DNA of 16,323 bases from JAQGMO01 sp050954505 (GTDB taxonomy: Bacteria; Pseudomonadota; Gammaproteobacteria; Burkholderiales; Burkholderiaceae_D). Position numbers and translations under genes: made by a program. The stretch is taken from assembly GCA_050954505.1 (NCBI GenBank), contig JBPBPY010000351.1:1-16323 (forward strand), given 5' to 3'. Below, one piece after another: positions 1 to 6,713 of the stretch (its first letter is position 1; every line of letters starts with the position of its first letter). Under the pieces are notes generated by a model. It was given only the letters and a program-made list of their open reading frames with translations, was not told the origin of the DNA and did not search any database.

Positions 1-124
1 CGGTACCGGTGACATGACAGAGCATCAGCTGGCCACGGCCGTTGATGATCAGCGTGCCGCAGGAGGTAGCGGGATGGGCGTTCAGGGCAGGGGACGCATT
101 GGCGGTGGGCACGACGGGCTCCAT
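1..124 (-). CDS. NUDIX hydrolase, N-terminal part (runs off left edge)
   Basis: Only the first 41 codons are inside the window. The start is the ATG at 124-122; an in-frame TGA lies five codons upstream (139-137), so the frame cannot begin earlier. After a short Pro/Ala-rich lead the protein reads SCGTLIINGRGQLMLCHVTG, which is the first beta strand of proteobacterial NUDIX domains (CGTLIVN...GELLLCHVTGT, normally followed by WDIPKG). Members of this family hydrolyse nucleoside-diphosphate-linked substrates. The diagnostic NUDIX box (GX5EX7REUXEEXGU) would lie beyond the edge and cannot be seen, so the substrate is unknown and the call rests on the N-terminal strand only. No strong ribosome binding site is visible. 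The gene diverges from the small exported-protein gene at 285. Confidence 0.55.
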   Translation of the reverse strand, partial: MEPVVPTANASPALNAHPATSCGTLIINGRGQLMLCHVTGT

Positions 125-230
125 GAAGGGATGCCTTCATTTTACCGCGTCGGCTGCGGTCCATGAATCATGCAGAAAAATGCATTTATTTAAAGAAATC
201 CTGTCAACCGTCGTTGTGACCATGCGTTAT

Positions 231-251
231 TGTCTGCATGTCAGGCAGACA
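231..251. repeat. 7-bp inverted repeat upstream of the gene at 285
   Basis: TGTCTGC at 231-237 and GCAGACA at 245-251 are perfect inverted arms around a 7-base spacer. The element lies 34 bases before the start codon, in the divergent intergenic region. It could be an operator or a hairpin in the leader RNA. The role is not known. Confidence 0.4.
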
Positions 252-284
252 CCATACCTGACCCAACCCAATGGAGAGTATTCA

Positions 285-620
285 ATGAACAAGATCGTCG
301 CCGCACTGGTTGCAACCGTTTTCGCTTCGTCCGCTTTCGCTGCATCGCACACCGCCGCGCCAATGTCGCCAGCCACGTCGCCTGCCGCGACCCCGGTTGC
401 CACCTCCGCTGCGCCAGCTCCAGCGTCGCCAGGCGTGCAAAAGGCCGAAGGTTCGGTCAAGACCGGCTACGAAAAAACCAAGGCTGCAACCAAGCGCGAA
501 TACCGCAAAGTCAAGGCCAAGGCAAAGAAGGCCAAGGCAAAGGCTGATGCAAATGCCAAGGCCAATCCAGGCCAGAACAGCGATGCCAACGCAACTGCGC
601 CAGCACCAGCAGCCAAGTAA
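285..620 (+). CDS. Small exported Lys/Ala-rich protein
   Basis: The protein has 111 residues. The ATG at 285 was chosen over in-frame upstream starts because a GGAGAG ribosome binding site (273-278) precedes it and a clean signal peptide begins there: MNKIVAALVATVFASSAFA with cleavage expected at AFA|A (residues 19/20). The mature part has a Pro/Ala/Thr/Ser-rich segment (about 20-50), then a strongly basic Lys/Ala segment (about 53-92) and another Pro/Ala tail. No enzymatic domain is visible. The composition resembles acid-shock protein Asr and other small periplasmic Ala/Lys-rich proteins, but low-complexity sequence makes homology unreliable and no function is assigned. It stands alone and ends about 135 bases before a strong terminator. 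Confidence 0.75.
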   Translation: MNKIVAALVATVFASSAFAASHTAAPMSPATSPAATPVATSAAPAPASPGVQKAEGSVKTGYEKTKAATKREYRKVKAKAKKAKAKADANAKANPGQNSDANATAPAPAAK

Positions 621-755
621 TGCTGTCGATCGCTTCGGGGCGGCTGCGTCACACGCAGTCGCCGCGCAAGCGGTCGCGAGGCAAGGCATGTTGCTGTAGT
701 CGATGTCGTTGAAATCGGTGCCGTCGAGATCGATGGCATGGAAAAAAATACCGTC

Positions 756-792
756 AAAAAAACCCGTCAGTTCACACTGACGGGTTTTTTTT
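756..792. terminator. Bidirectional Rho-independent terminator
   Basis: ACCCGTCAG at 762-770 pairs with CTGACGGGT at 777-785 around a TTCACA loop. An A-run precedes the stem and a T-run of eight follows it (785-792), so it can stop transcription in both directions. It abuts the stop codon of dmlA (794-796, minus strand) and also lies downstream of the gene at 285. Confidence 0.9.
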
Positions 793-793
793 G

Positions 794-1879
794 CTATAAA
801 GCCTCGAGCGCGGCGGCGATTGCCATGCCGCTGTCAGTGGTGCTTGCCGAGCCGCCCAAATCCGGCGTCTTCGGTCCGTCCACCAGCACTTTCTCGATTG
901 CCTGCATGATCGCATCATGCGCTTGCAGATAACGCCGGTCGCCCTTGCCCAGGAATTGCAGCATCATGGCACCTGACCAGATCATGCCGATGGGGTTGGC
1001 AATATTCTGCCCATGGATATCGGGCGCCGACCCATGCACCGGTTCGAAGAGGGAAGGGTAATTGCGTTCGGGGTTGAGGTTGGCGGACGGTGCGATGCCG
1101 ATGGTGCCGGTGCAGGCGGGGCCGAGGTCGGACAAAATGTCGCCAAACAGGTTGGATGCCACCACCACATCGAAGCGTTCCGGACTGAGCACAAAACGCG
1201 CGCACAGGATATCGATGTGGTATTTATCCCAGCGCACATCGGCATAATCGGGCGCCATGGTTTCCACCCGTTTGTCCCAGTACGGCATGCTGATCGATAT
1301 GCCATTCGACTTGGTTGCCGAAGTCAGGTGCTTCTTCGGCCGGCTCTGCGCCAGTTCGAACGCAAACTTCAGGATCCGGTCGACACCCTTGCGCGAGAAA
1401 ACCGATTCCTGGAAGACGATTTCACGTTCGGTTCCCTCGTACATCATGCCGCCTACCGAAGAGTATTCGCCTTCCGTGTTTTCGCGCACCACGTAAAAAT
1501 CGATGTCGCCGGGCTTCTTGTTCGCCAGTGGACTGGGTACGCCGGGCATCAGCCGCACCGGCCGCAGGTTGACGTATTCATCGAACTCGCGGCGAAATTT
1601 GAGCAGCGAACCCCACAAGGAAATGTGATCCAGTACCTTGTCTGGCCAGCCCACGGCGCCAAAATAGATGGCGTCGAAATCCTTGAGTTGCGCGAACCAG
1701 TCGTCAGGCATCATTTTTCCATGCGCGAGGTAGTAATCGCAGTTGGCCCACTCCATGGTGGTGAATTCCAGCGCCAGCCCAAACTTGCGGGCGGCGGCGT
1801 GCAGGACACGCAAGCCTTCCGGCATGACTTCCTGGCCAATGCCGTCGCCGGCAATGACAGCAATACGTTGGGTTTTCAT
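794..1879 (-). CDS. dmlA: D-malate / tartrate dehydrogenase (decarboxylating)
   Basis: The 361-residue protein belongs to the NAD-dependent, metal-dependent beta-decarboxylating dehydrogenase family (isocitrate/isopropylmalate dehydrogenase fold). It oxidises D-malate to pyruvate and CO2, and family members also act on L-tartrate and meso-tartrate. The sequence matches E. coli DmlA along its length: N-terminal RIAVIAGDGIGQEV, FRREFDEYVNLRPVR (substrate arginines about 97, 106 and 109), VRENTEGEYSS (132-141), Lys190 in SATKSNG, Asp223 and the metal-binding NLFGDILSD (Asp247, Asp251), then EPVHGSAPDI (279-288) for NAD. Length is normal for the family. The ATG at 1879 gives the conserved N-terminus; the longer open frame has no family match. 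No LysR regulator, the usual partner of dmlA, adjoins it here, and the gene appears to be a single unit ending at the terminator at 756-792. Confidence 0.93.
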   Translation of the reverse strand: MKTQRIAVIAGDGIGQEVMPEGLRVLHAAARKFGLALEFTTMEWANCDYYLAHGKMMPDDWFAQLKDFDAIYFGAVGWPDKVLDHISLWGSLLKFRREFDEYVNLRPVRLMPGVPSPLANKKPGDIDFYVVRENTEGEYSSVGGMMYEGTEREIVFQESVFSRKGVDRILKFAFELAQSRPKKHLTSATKSNGISISMPYWDKRVETMAPDYADVRWDKYHIDILCARFVLSPERFDVVVASNLFGDILSDLGPACTGTIGIAPSANLNPERNYPSLFEPVHGSAPDIHGQNIANPIGMIWSGAMMLQFLGKGDRRYLQAHDAIMQAIEKVLVDGPKTPDLGGSASTTDSGMAIAAALEAL

Positions 1880-2088
1880 CGGCTGGAGTCCATTATGGTC
1901 ATTGGGAACCGATATCTTACTTCGTCCGGCCGTGGTGCTGCAGTGACTGCGGCTAGGCGATCGGTGCGCACTGCCGCAACCCATTCAAGGGGCCTGGCCG
2001 CCAGGGTGTTGCCAGCGCCGATGCCGGTCGCCCGAGCCAGCCCCATGCACGATTATCGGCGCATGCTCCGGGCAAGCCGAGGCCAGCT

Positions 2089-3015
2089 TCAGTGTGTCAG
2101 GAAATCGACCAGCTTGGAGATGACGACCTCGGGCGCTTCTTCCATCAGCCAATGTCCCGATCCTTTGATCACCATGCCTTCCACATTTGTCGCCACCAAT
2201 TTGCCCTGGCTGATGAGAAACTCTCCACTGGCTTTTTCACCTGCCAGGACCAGCATTGGCATGGCCAATGGCGTTTTGCCAAGCTCGGCGAAGGTGGTGG
2301 CGTCTTGCTCGAAGTTTTGAAAATAGGCCATTCCCGCTTTCATGTGACCAGGCTTGGCATACTCCCTGGCATAAAAGCAGCGATCCACTTCCGGCACCGA
2401 ATGCGCCTTGTCAGCGGCAAAATCATTCCAGAAATGCTCGAAATAAATGCGCTCGCGCCCACTGACCAGCGCCAATGGCGTCGGCCCATAAAAATGAAAA
2501 TGCCACAGGTCGCGCAACAGCCAGACGTCTTTCCAGTTACCGATGCCAGGGAGAAAAGCGTCCATCAGGACAATCCTGTCGACGTCTGCCGGGAACTGCG
2601 CGGCATAGGCATAGGCCACCATCAAGCCGATATCGTGGCCCACCAGACGGATTGGAGCGAGTTTCAGTGACTGCGCCAGGGCGTGCACATCTTTTGCCAG
2701 TTCGGCTTTGGCATAACCCTGCTCAGGCGCCTCGGAGGAACCGGCTCCCCGCAAGTCGGGGGCAATCACCAGATTGGTTCTTGCCAGCTGCCTGATGAGC
2801 GGTCTCCACATATGCGAGGTTTCTGCATAGCCATGCAACAGCATGATGGGCGCGCCTTTTCCAGCAACCAGGTAATGCAGGCGTACCCCATTGACATTGG
2901 CAAACTTGCTGGCAATGTAATCTGCCTTGGCGCTGCCGGCGACAAGGCTTGCAATTGATAACAGGAGGCACAGTGCAACGCACTTGGGGTTCACGATCGA
3001 TGGCAGGGTTTTCAT
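2089..3015 (-). CDS. Exported alpha/beta hydrolase, epoxide-hydrolase-like
   Basis: The protein has 308 residues, starting at the ATG at 3015, which has a strong GAGGAG site (3025-3020) seven bases upstream. Residues 1-31 form a signal peptide with a likely AKA|D cleavage site, so it acts outside the cytoplasm. The alpha/beta hydrolase core follows: oxyanion HGYAE (61-65), DLRGAGSSEAP (87-97), nucleophile elbow VGHDIG with Asp128, and GSGHW with the catalytic His288. An Asp nucleophile in GHDxG together with the DLRGxGxS loop is typical of epoxide hydrolases and haloalkane or fluoroacetate dehalogenases rather than Ser esterases; HG followed by Y or F at the oxyanion site points to the epoxide-hydrolase side. 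The substrate cannot be told. Transcription appears independent of dmlA, whose start is 209 bases downstream. Confidence 0.85.
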   Translation of the reverse strand: MKTLPSIVNPKCVALCLLLSIASLVAGSAKADYIASKFANVNGVRLHYLVAGKGAPIMLLHGYAETSHMWRPLIRQLARTNLVIAPDLRGAGSSEAPEQGYAKAELAKDVHALAQSLKLAPIRLVGHDIGLMVAYAYAAQFPADVDRIVLMDAFLPGIGNWKDVWLLRDLWHFHFYGPTPLALVSGRERIYFEHFWNDFAADKAHSVPEVDRCFYAREYAKPGHMKAGMAYFQNFEQDATTFAELGKTPLAMPMLVLAGEKASGEFLISQGKLVATNVEGMVIKGSGHWLMEEAPEVVISKLVDFLTH

Positions 3016-3337
3016 GGATCTCCTCGCAGATGTGAGGCGCCGGGAACATGCCGCCTGCAGGATTGCAAGGCGATCAACGCCTGAATCGATCTTGCCCAGC
3101 TTCCTGGGCCAGTGCAAGCAGATCGGTGTGAACAAATGTCACATCCAGCCGTCTGTGCAATCAAAATCCACGGAGGTGGACGATCACCAGGTCAGGCCGG
3201 TCTGGTGGTTTTGCAGAGCCTGAGTTAGTGACTACGGGCAAGTGGTGGCCGAAAAACCGCAAAGGCAAATTTAACTGTTTATCCGTACAGTATTTGTGCT
3301 AAAGTTGCTGTTCTTCGCCACTCACTGGAGCTTCCAA
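3016..3337. other. Intergenic region with SOS box
   Basis: This divergent intergenic stretch of about 320 bases separates the hydrolase gene from the small ORF at 3338. It holds the hydrolase ribosome binding site at its left end and the LexA-type box (3273-3292) near its right end. No coding frame in between has family-like content. Confidence 0.6.
3273..3292. promoter_or_regulatory. LexA-binding (SOS) box
   Basis: AACTGTTTATCCGTACAGTA has the invariant CTGT-N8-ACAG core of LexA boxes in gamma- and betaproteobacteria and agrees with the E. coli consensus at 15 of 20 positions. It lies 45 bases upstream of the ATG at 3338, a normal operator position. The core is long enough that chance occurrence in a window of this size is unlikely. 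Confidence 0.75.
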
Positions 3338-3559
3338 ATGACGACCTTCAATTCACTGACCGCACAATCTGCCACCGAATACCTGGCTTCGCCATTCCGG
3401 TTGACCATGGGCCGGCGCGAACTGCTGGTATGCCGTGATTTTCGCCGCCGCTTCCAGCCGCTCAAACCACTGATCGATTTCAGCACCGGCACGCAGCCTG
3501 GTCATCTTGAAGTCGTGTTCGGCAAAAAATGGATGGTCATTTTACGCCGGGCGCGTTGA
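3338..3559 (+). CDS. Small orphan protein, probably SOS-regulated
   Basis: The frame encodes 73 residues from the ATG at 3338, which has GGAG (3327-3330) seven bases upstream. A GTG at 3296 in the same frame lacks a ribosome binding site and lies against the SOS box, so it is not preferred. The product is basic and Arg-rich (RRELL, FRRRF, LRRAR), with no signal peptide, no membrane segment and no family recognised. Its 3' end overlaps the convergent PEP-CTERM gene by 23 bases. The LexA box suggests induction by DNA damage; small LexA-controlled proteins such as Caulobacter DidA and SidA inhibit division, but there is no sequence resemblance and this is only an analogy. It could also be the remnant of a longer SOS gene. 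Reality of the gene is moderately supported. Confidence 0.5.
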   Translation: MTTFNSLTAQSATEYLASPFRLTMGRRELLVCRDFRRRFQPLKPLIDFSTGTQPGHLEVVFGKKWMVILRRAR

Positions 3560-4259
3560 TGGCAGCTTTTGCACGTGATCGCATTGCCGTAAAGCCAACC
3601 ATGCCGAGGGTGAATAGAGCCAATGTGCCGGCCTCCGGCACATTGCTTGCGGCAGATGAAATGGAAACATTATCAATGAACGTCGTTACATCCCGACCAA
3701 CGCTGTTGGCGGCAACTGCGCCAAGGCCGGCAAACATCATCTTGTAGGTTCCGGCTGCCAGATCAGGCAAAACCAGTGTGTAGTGGCTGAATGTTCCATT
3801 GCTGGCGAGGAAGTAGGCAGCAATTGTCATTTCAGGGCCAGGCGGGCTGTTGGCACCGGGCGCCGCATCCACCGGCCTCGGATAGATCCACAAAGGATTG
3901 GTGCCGTATTGGTTTCGCGCACGGCCCTGGGCGTCGAATAACAGGGTCAAGGCACCGCCGGTCGTGCTGATCTGCGTCGACAGTTCCGCACCGAGACCTT
4001 GAATGAAGGCGACCTGCTCGGTAGAAGGGGCGGTGACATTGAATGCATTGCTGCCATTTGTAATGCCGGTGTTATAGCCAAAGTTCCAGCCCTCCAGATG
4101 GACATCGGGGCTATAGGTGTAGCGGGTAACGGCCTCATCGGTGAAGCTGGCGTGGAAGATGGGTTCAGCGTGGGCAGCTGGGATGAAAAGGGCGGCCATG
4201 GCACTGAGACCCATCACCTGCACAGACAGTTTTACAGACAGCATTTTTGATCGGGACAT
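3537..4259 (-). CDS. PEP-CTERM sorting-domain protein
   Basis: The protein has 240 residues, starting at the ATG at 4259 with GGAGA about five bases upstream. It has a signal peptide (1-31, cleavage AHA|E), a body without a recognised catalytic domain that is rich in Gly, Ser, Thr and Asn, and a C-terminal sorting signal: VPEAG (207-211), a hydrophobic stretch (TLALFTLGMVGFTAM) and a basic tail (RSRAK). Such tails are recognised by exosortase and serve proteins sent to the surface or the exopolysaccharide matrix. The signal is slightly unusual because about 13 residues follow the basic cluster. No exosortase or polysaccharide genes are in the window, which is normal because PEP-CTERM genes are scattered. 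The function of the ectodomain is unknown. Confidence 0.88.
   Translation of the reverse strand: MSRSKMLSVKLSVQVMGLSAMAALFIPAAHAEPIFHASFTDEAVTRYTYSPDVHLEGWNFGYNTGITNGSNAFNVTAPSTEQVAFIQGLGAELSTQISTTGGALTLLFDAQGRARNQYGTNPLWIYPRPVDAAPGANSPPGPEMTIAAYFLASNGTFSHYTLVLPDLAAGTYKMMFAGLGAVAANSVGRDVTTFIDNVSISSAASNVPEAGTLALFTLGMVGFTAMRSRAKAAINAPGVK
3621..3645. repeat. 11-bp perfect inverted repeat over the PEP motif
   Basis: CAATGTGCCGG (3621-3631) and CCGGCACATTG (3635-3645) are perfect inverted arms around a CCT loop. The element lies within the coding sequence of the PEP-CTERM protein and spans the codons for the sorting motif NVPEAGTL. The transcript can form a very stable hairpin there. Confidence 0.7.
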
Positions 4260-4715
4260 TTGATCTCCAGGTACCCGCAGACAGGGCGGTTGCGCCGATT
4301 CTACCGTCCGGAAAAGCCGCTTTTCTTGACGCTGTCTGCTTTGCCCAACAGCCGATGCGAATAAATATTTTCTTCTCGGGAATTCTTTGCAAAGCGGTTT
4401 GTTAGTTTGTACGTCACTGTTTTTGATGGATATTTATCTGCGAATTTCATCTTCGCCTGGTGTATTTTGAGGGGTGATTCAGGGGCAGATATTGACGTCT
4501 CTCGTGTCATTGTCTGAGATCTTCAGTGTGTCAGGCCTGATGTGACGAGGCGCTTTCTGATAAGGATTGATGGTGGCTGCCAGATGCTGATGGAGAGTGG
4601 CGGTTCCTGGACTGCCGGCACTACCTTGTTTCCAGGCAAATTCTTTACAGATTCCATCGCCGAAATCTGGCAAATAAACCATGTTTTTACCTTAAAACGC
4701 TCTTGACAAAATTCC

Positions 4716-4724
4716 TTATCCACA
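4716..4724 (+). promoter_or_regulatory. DnaA box
   Basis: TTATCCACA is identical to the high-affinity E. coli DnaA box (R1/R4 type). It is followed immediately by an AT-rich run (4738-4820). Confidence 0.55.
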
Positions 4725-4878
4725 CATCAGGGACTGCTTTGAATATCTGCAATATTTATTTTTAGTATTTATTCTTCGCTGGCAAGTCATTGATTTATAA
4801 GGCCTAAAAAAATGACTCTCAATTGTGCAAAGTATTGAAAGCCGCATCCGCGCTTGCTTTACGGCTGTCAAGGGCTCG

Positions 4879-4887
4879 TTATCCACA
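4879..4887 (+). promoter_or_regulatory. DnaA box
   Basis: This is a perfect TTATCCACA, in the same orientation as the box at 4716 and 12 bp before a further copy at 4891. Confidence 0.55.
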
Positions 4888-4890
4888 ATG

Positions 4891-4899
4891 TTATCCACA
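4891..4899 (+). promoter_or_regulatory. DnaA box
   Basis: This is a perfect TTATCCACA in direct repeat with the copy at 4879, about one helical turn apart, which would allow cooperative DnaA binding. Confidence 0.55.
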
Positions 4900-5110
4900 G
4901 GAGCTGTGTGCAACTTTGAAAGCCAGTTTGAAAACAAGCACTTGGCTCAGTATCCCATATTCAGTATGAGGTTGGCGCAGCAGGGTTGGCAGACCCGGTC
5001 TGCTTGACTGGCTTGACAAGTTTATGCATCTTGGACAAGTCTCCGCTGCGCGCCTTACGTGGACGAATTGCGACGAATATCGAATTGCTCAAAGGTAATT
5101 ATTGCTCTTG

Positions 5111-5139
5111 TTGTCAGGCACCAGTCAGGCAGGTATACA
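5111..5139 (+). promoter_or_regulatory. Sigma-70 promoter of the gene at 5224
   Basis: A -35 element TTGTCA (5111-5116) and a -10 element TATACA (5134-5139) are separated by exactly 17 bp. Transcription would start near 5146, giving a leader of about 75 bases. This is the clearest promoter in the window. Confidence 0.65.
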
Positions 5140-5223
5140 ATGGATTCAGGAATTCAGGCCACATTGGCTCATCTGGCAGGCGGGTATCGCGCCAGACAGT
5201 GATGAATCTAATTGAGGAAAAAC

Positions 5224-5700
5224 ATGCGTAAATCAGTCTTGCTCAGCCGTGCATTGGGTGTTGCCGCATTGCTTGGAAGCATATCCAGTGCGCAAGCCAT
5301 CGGTGTCGGCAATTTCTTCGGGGCGTTGGCTGGACGTCCCGGCGAAATTGGTCAGGCACGCAGCATTGACGATACCTTGCTCAAGGTCTCTGCACAGATG
5401 AACCGCAAGGTGCCGATGAATATCGACAAGTCCACACGACTCGACAAGGTCAGCAGCGAACCAGGCCAGCAGTTGACTTATCACTACACCTTGCTGGGGA
5501 CCAGCAGCGCTGACCTGAAGGTTGCCGACTTTTCATCGATGATCAATTCACCACTGATTGCGCGCGTTTGCAGCAGCAGCGAAATGCAAATCTTTTTGCA
5601 GAACGGCGTGACGGTGAAATACCTGTATCGCGGCAGTGATGGCAAGCCGCTCGGTGGCGCCAAGGTGACTACGCAGGATTGCTCAACGCGCCGATCCTGA
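5224..5700 (+). CDS. Small secreted/periplasmic protein of unknown function
   Basis: The protein has 158 residues. The ATG at 5224 is preceded by GAGGA (5214-5218); a TTG at 5212 in the same frame is less likely because it overlaps this site. Residues 1-25 form a signal peptide with cleavage at AQA|I. The mature domain carries MNRKVPMNIDKSTRLDKV (about 60-77), TYHYTLLG and two late cysteines (in ARVCSSSEM and at TTQDC) that could form a disulfide. The layout recalls a widespread family of small periplasmic proteins with an LPMMVDKxTRLD segment, a YxYTL strand and C-terminal Cys; this is from memory and the family has no established function that I know of. It is monocistronic, with its own promoter at 5111-5139. 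Confidence 0.8.
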   Translation: MRKSVLLSRALGVAALLGSISSAQAIGVGNFFGALAGRPGEIGQARSIDDTLLKVSAQMNRKVPMNIDKSTRLDKVSSEPGQQLTYHYTLLGTSSADLKVADFSSMINSPLIARVCSSSEMQIFLQNGVTVKYLYRGSDGKPLGGAKVTTQDCSTRRS

Positions 5701-5730
5701 TTTGCCTGAACCTTTCAGGTCAATACGCCA

Positions 5731-5780
5731 CTGGCCTGACGCAGGCCAGCTGATTGCTTCACAGCGGCGGCCGCTGTGAA
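5731..5780. terminator. Tandem hairpins between convergent genes
   Basis: Two perfect stems lie between the stops of the genes at 5224-5700 and 5846-6481. CTGGCCTG (5731-5738) pairs with CAGGCCAG (5742-5749). TTCACAGCGG (5758-5767) pairs with CCGCTGTGAA (5771-5780) around a CGG loop. Neither is followed by a T-run, so they are not classic intrinsic terminators, but position and strength suggest a role in transcript ends or 3' stability. Confidence 0.35.
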
Positions 5781-5845
5781 AGGGCACACCACGGCGCGGA
5801 TGCATCGCGCGTACTTGAGCGCGCCAATGCAGATGCGCCGAGGAC

Positions 5846-6481
5846 TCAGGGGACAGTTTCTTCCGGTTCAGCGTCCAAACATTGGCGGGAATCTTGCAAC
5901 TGCTGCAAGGTATTGATGTTGCGAAATGCTGCATCATGGTCGAACACCACCTCGGCCACGGCCAATCCCGCTTGCCAGGCACCGACCCTGCGTCCTCCGG
6001 CAAGCAGATACGCGTCCAGATTGGCCAGTACGGAGACCTTCATCAAGCAAAATACCGGTTGCTTGCGGGTTTTGCCCCCTGCATCGACGGTGGCTGCCAC
6101 TGCCACATCGGCCTTCGACCCGATCAGTGCGTTTGCCAGCCGCAGCGCCAGATCATGCGGCAGGAAAGGGGCGTCACAGGGGACGCTGAGCAGGTAGGGC
6201 GTTTGACACACATGCAGGCCGGCTTGCATGCCTGCCAATGGGCCAGGATGACCCAGGGTATGGTCCGTCAGCACCGGCCGGCCAAACTCCAGGTATCGCG
6301 TCAGGTTGCGGTTGGCGTTGATCAGCACTGGCCCGATCTGCGGAGTGATGCGTTGCAGTACTGCAGAGGCCATGCTGCCTTGGCCAAACGGCATCAGGCC
6401 CTTGTCGACCTCGCCCATGCGGGTGGCGCGCCCACCGGCAAGCAGCAGGCCGGTAATCTGGTGCCGATCAATCGCTTGCAC
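5846..6481 (-). CDS. mobA: Molybdenum cofactor guanylyltransferase
   Basis: MobA joins GMP from GTP to molybdopterin-Mo to make the guanine dinucleotide cofactor used by DMSO-reductase-family enzymes in the cytoplasm. The 211-residue product has the normal family length. It shows the nucleotide-binding signature LLAGGRATRMG with DKGL (residues 13-29), the guanine-recognition region TDHTLGHPGPLAGMQAGL (72-89) and the metal-binding VPCDAPF with Asp103. The start is taken as the GTG at 6481: AAAGGAA lies eight bases upstream, and the protein begins directly before the conserved ITGLLLAGG. The frame remains open upstream to 6667, but that extension has no MobA counterpart. The gene diverges from mrp; no other molybdenum cofactor genes are in the window. 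Confidence 0.92.
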   Translation of the reverse strand: MQAIDRHQITGLLLAGGRATRMGEVDKGLMPFGQGSMASAVLQRITPQIGPVLINANRNLTRYLEFGRPVLTDHTLGHPGPLAGMQAGLHVCQTPYLLSVPCDAPFLPHDLALRLANALIGSKADVAVAATVDAGGKTRKQPVFCLMKVSVLANLDAYLLAGGRRVGAWQAGLAVAEVVFDHDAAFRNINTLQQLQDSRQCLDAEPEETVP

Positions 6482-6713
6482 GGTGTTCCTTTCACCCAGT
6501 AAGGCAACATGGCGAGTCGCCTTGCATAAAACACCTGGCAAGCCTGGCGTGATCCGCAGGGCAGCCTGATTTCGCAGGCGGCGCAGTTGAAGCGCTGCCA
6601 GCGAGCGCACTGCCTGGTTTTTCTTGCCGAAATTGTGCTTCGAGCCAGGTCGCCCGGCAGCGCACACTGCCTGATTGGTTTAGACTACCGGAAATTATCC
6701 GGGAGAAGAAGGC

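Larger units (their letters stand above)
4260..5223. other. AT-richer non-coding region with DnaA boxes
   Basis: This stretch of nearly 1 kb between the PEP-CTERM gene and the gene at 5224 shows only short, low-quality minus-strand frames with no family resemblance. It is visibly richer in A and T than its surroundings, especially 4350-4440 and 4735-4820. It contains three perfect DnaA boxes (4716, 4879, 4891) and, at its right end, the promoter of the gene at 5224. No dnaA, dnaN, parAB or repA gene is present in the window. Confidence 0.6.

Noticed and set aside
282..689. A Cys/Trp/Arg-rich minus-strand frame opposite the Lys/Ala-rich gene
   Set aside because: It is the antisense of a low-complexity coding sequence; the plus strand has a signal peptide and a ribosome binding site.
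1013..2320. A 435-codon plus-strand frame opposite dmlA and beyond
   Set aside because: It is antisense to dmlA, has no recognisable domain and no supporting start context.
4700..4900. Chromosomal replication origin
   Set aside because: Three DnaA boxes are suggestive, but dnaA, dnaN, rpmH and par genes are absent and skew cannot be judged from 16 kb, so only DnaA boxes are annotated.
4301..4937. Several minus-strand open frames of 66-75 codons in the gap before 5224
   Set aside because: They overlap each other in different frames, have no good ribosome binding sites, no family resemblance and AT-driven composition; the region is better read as non-coding.
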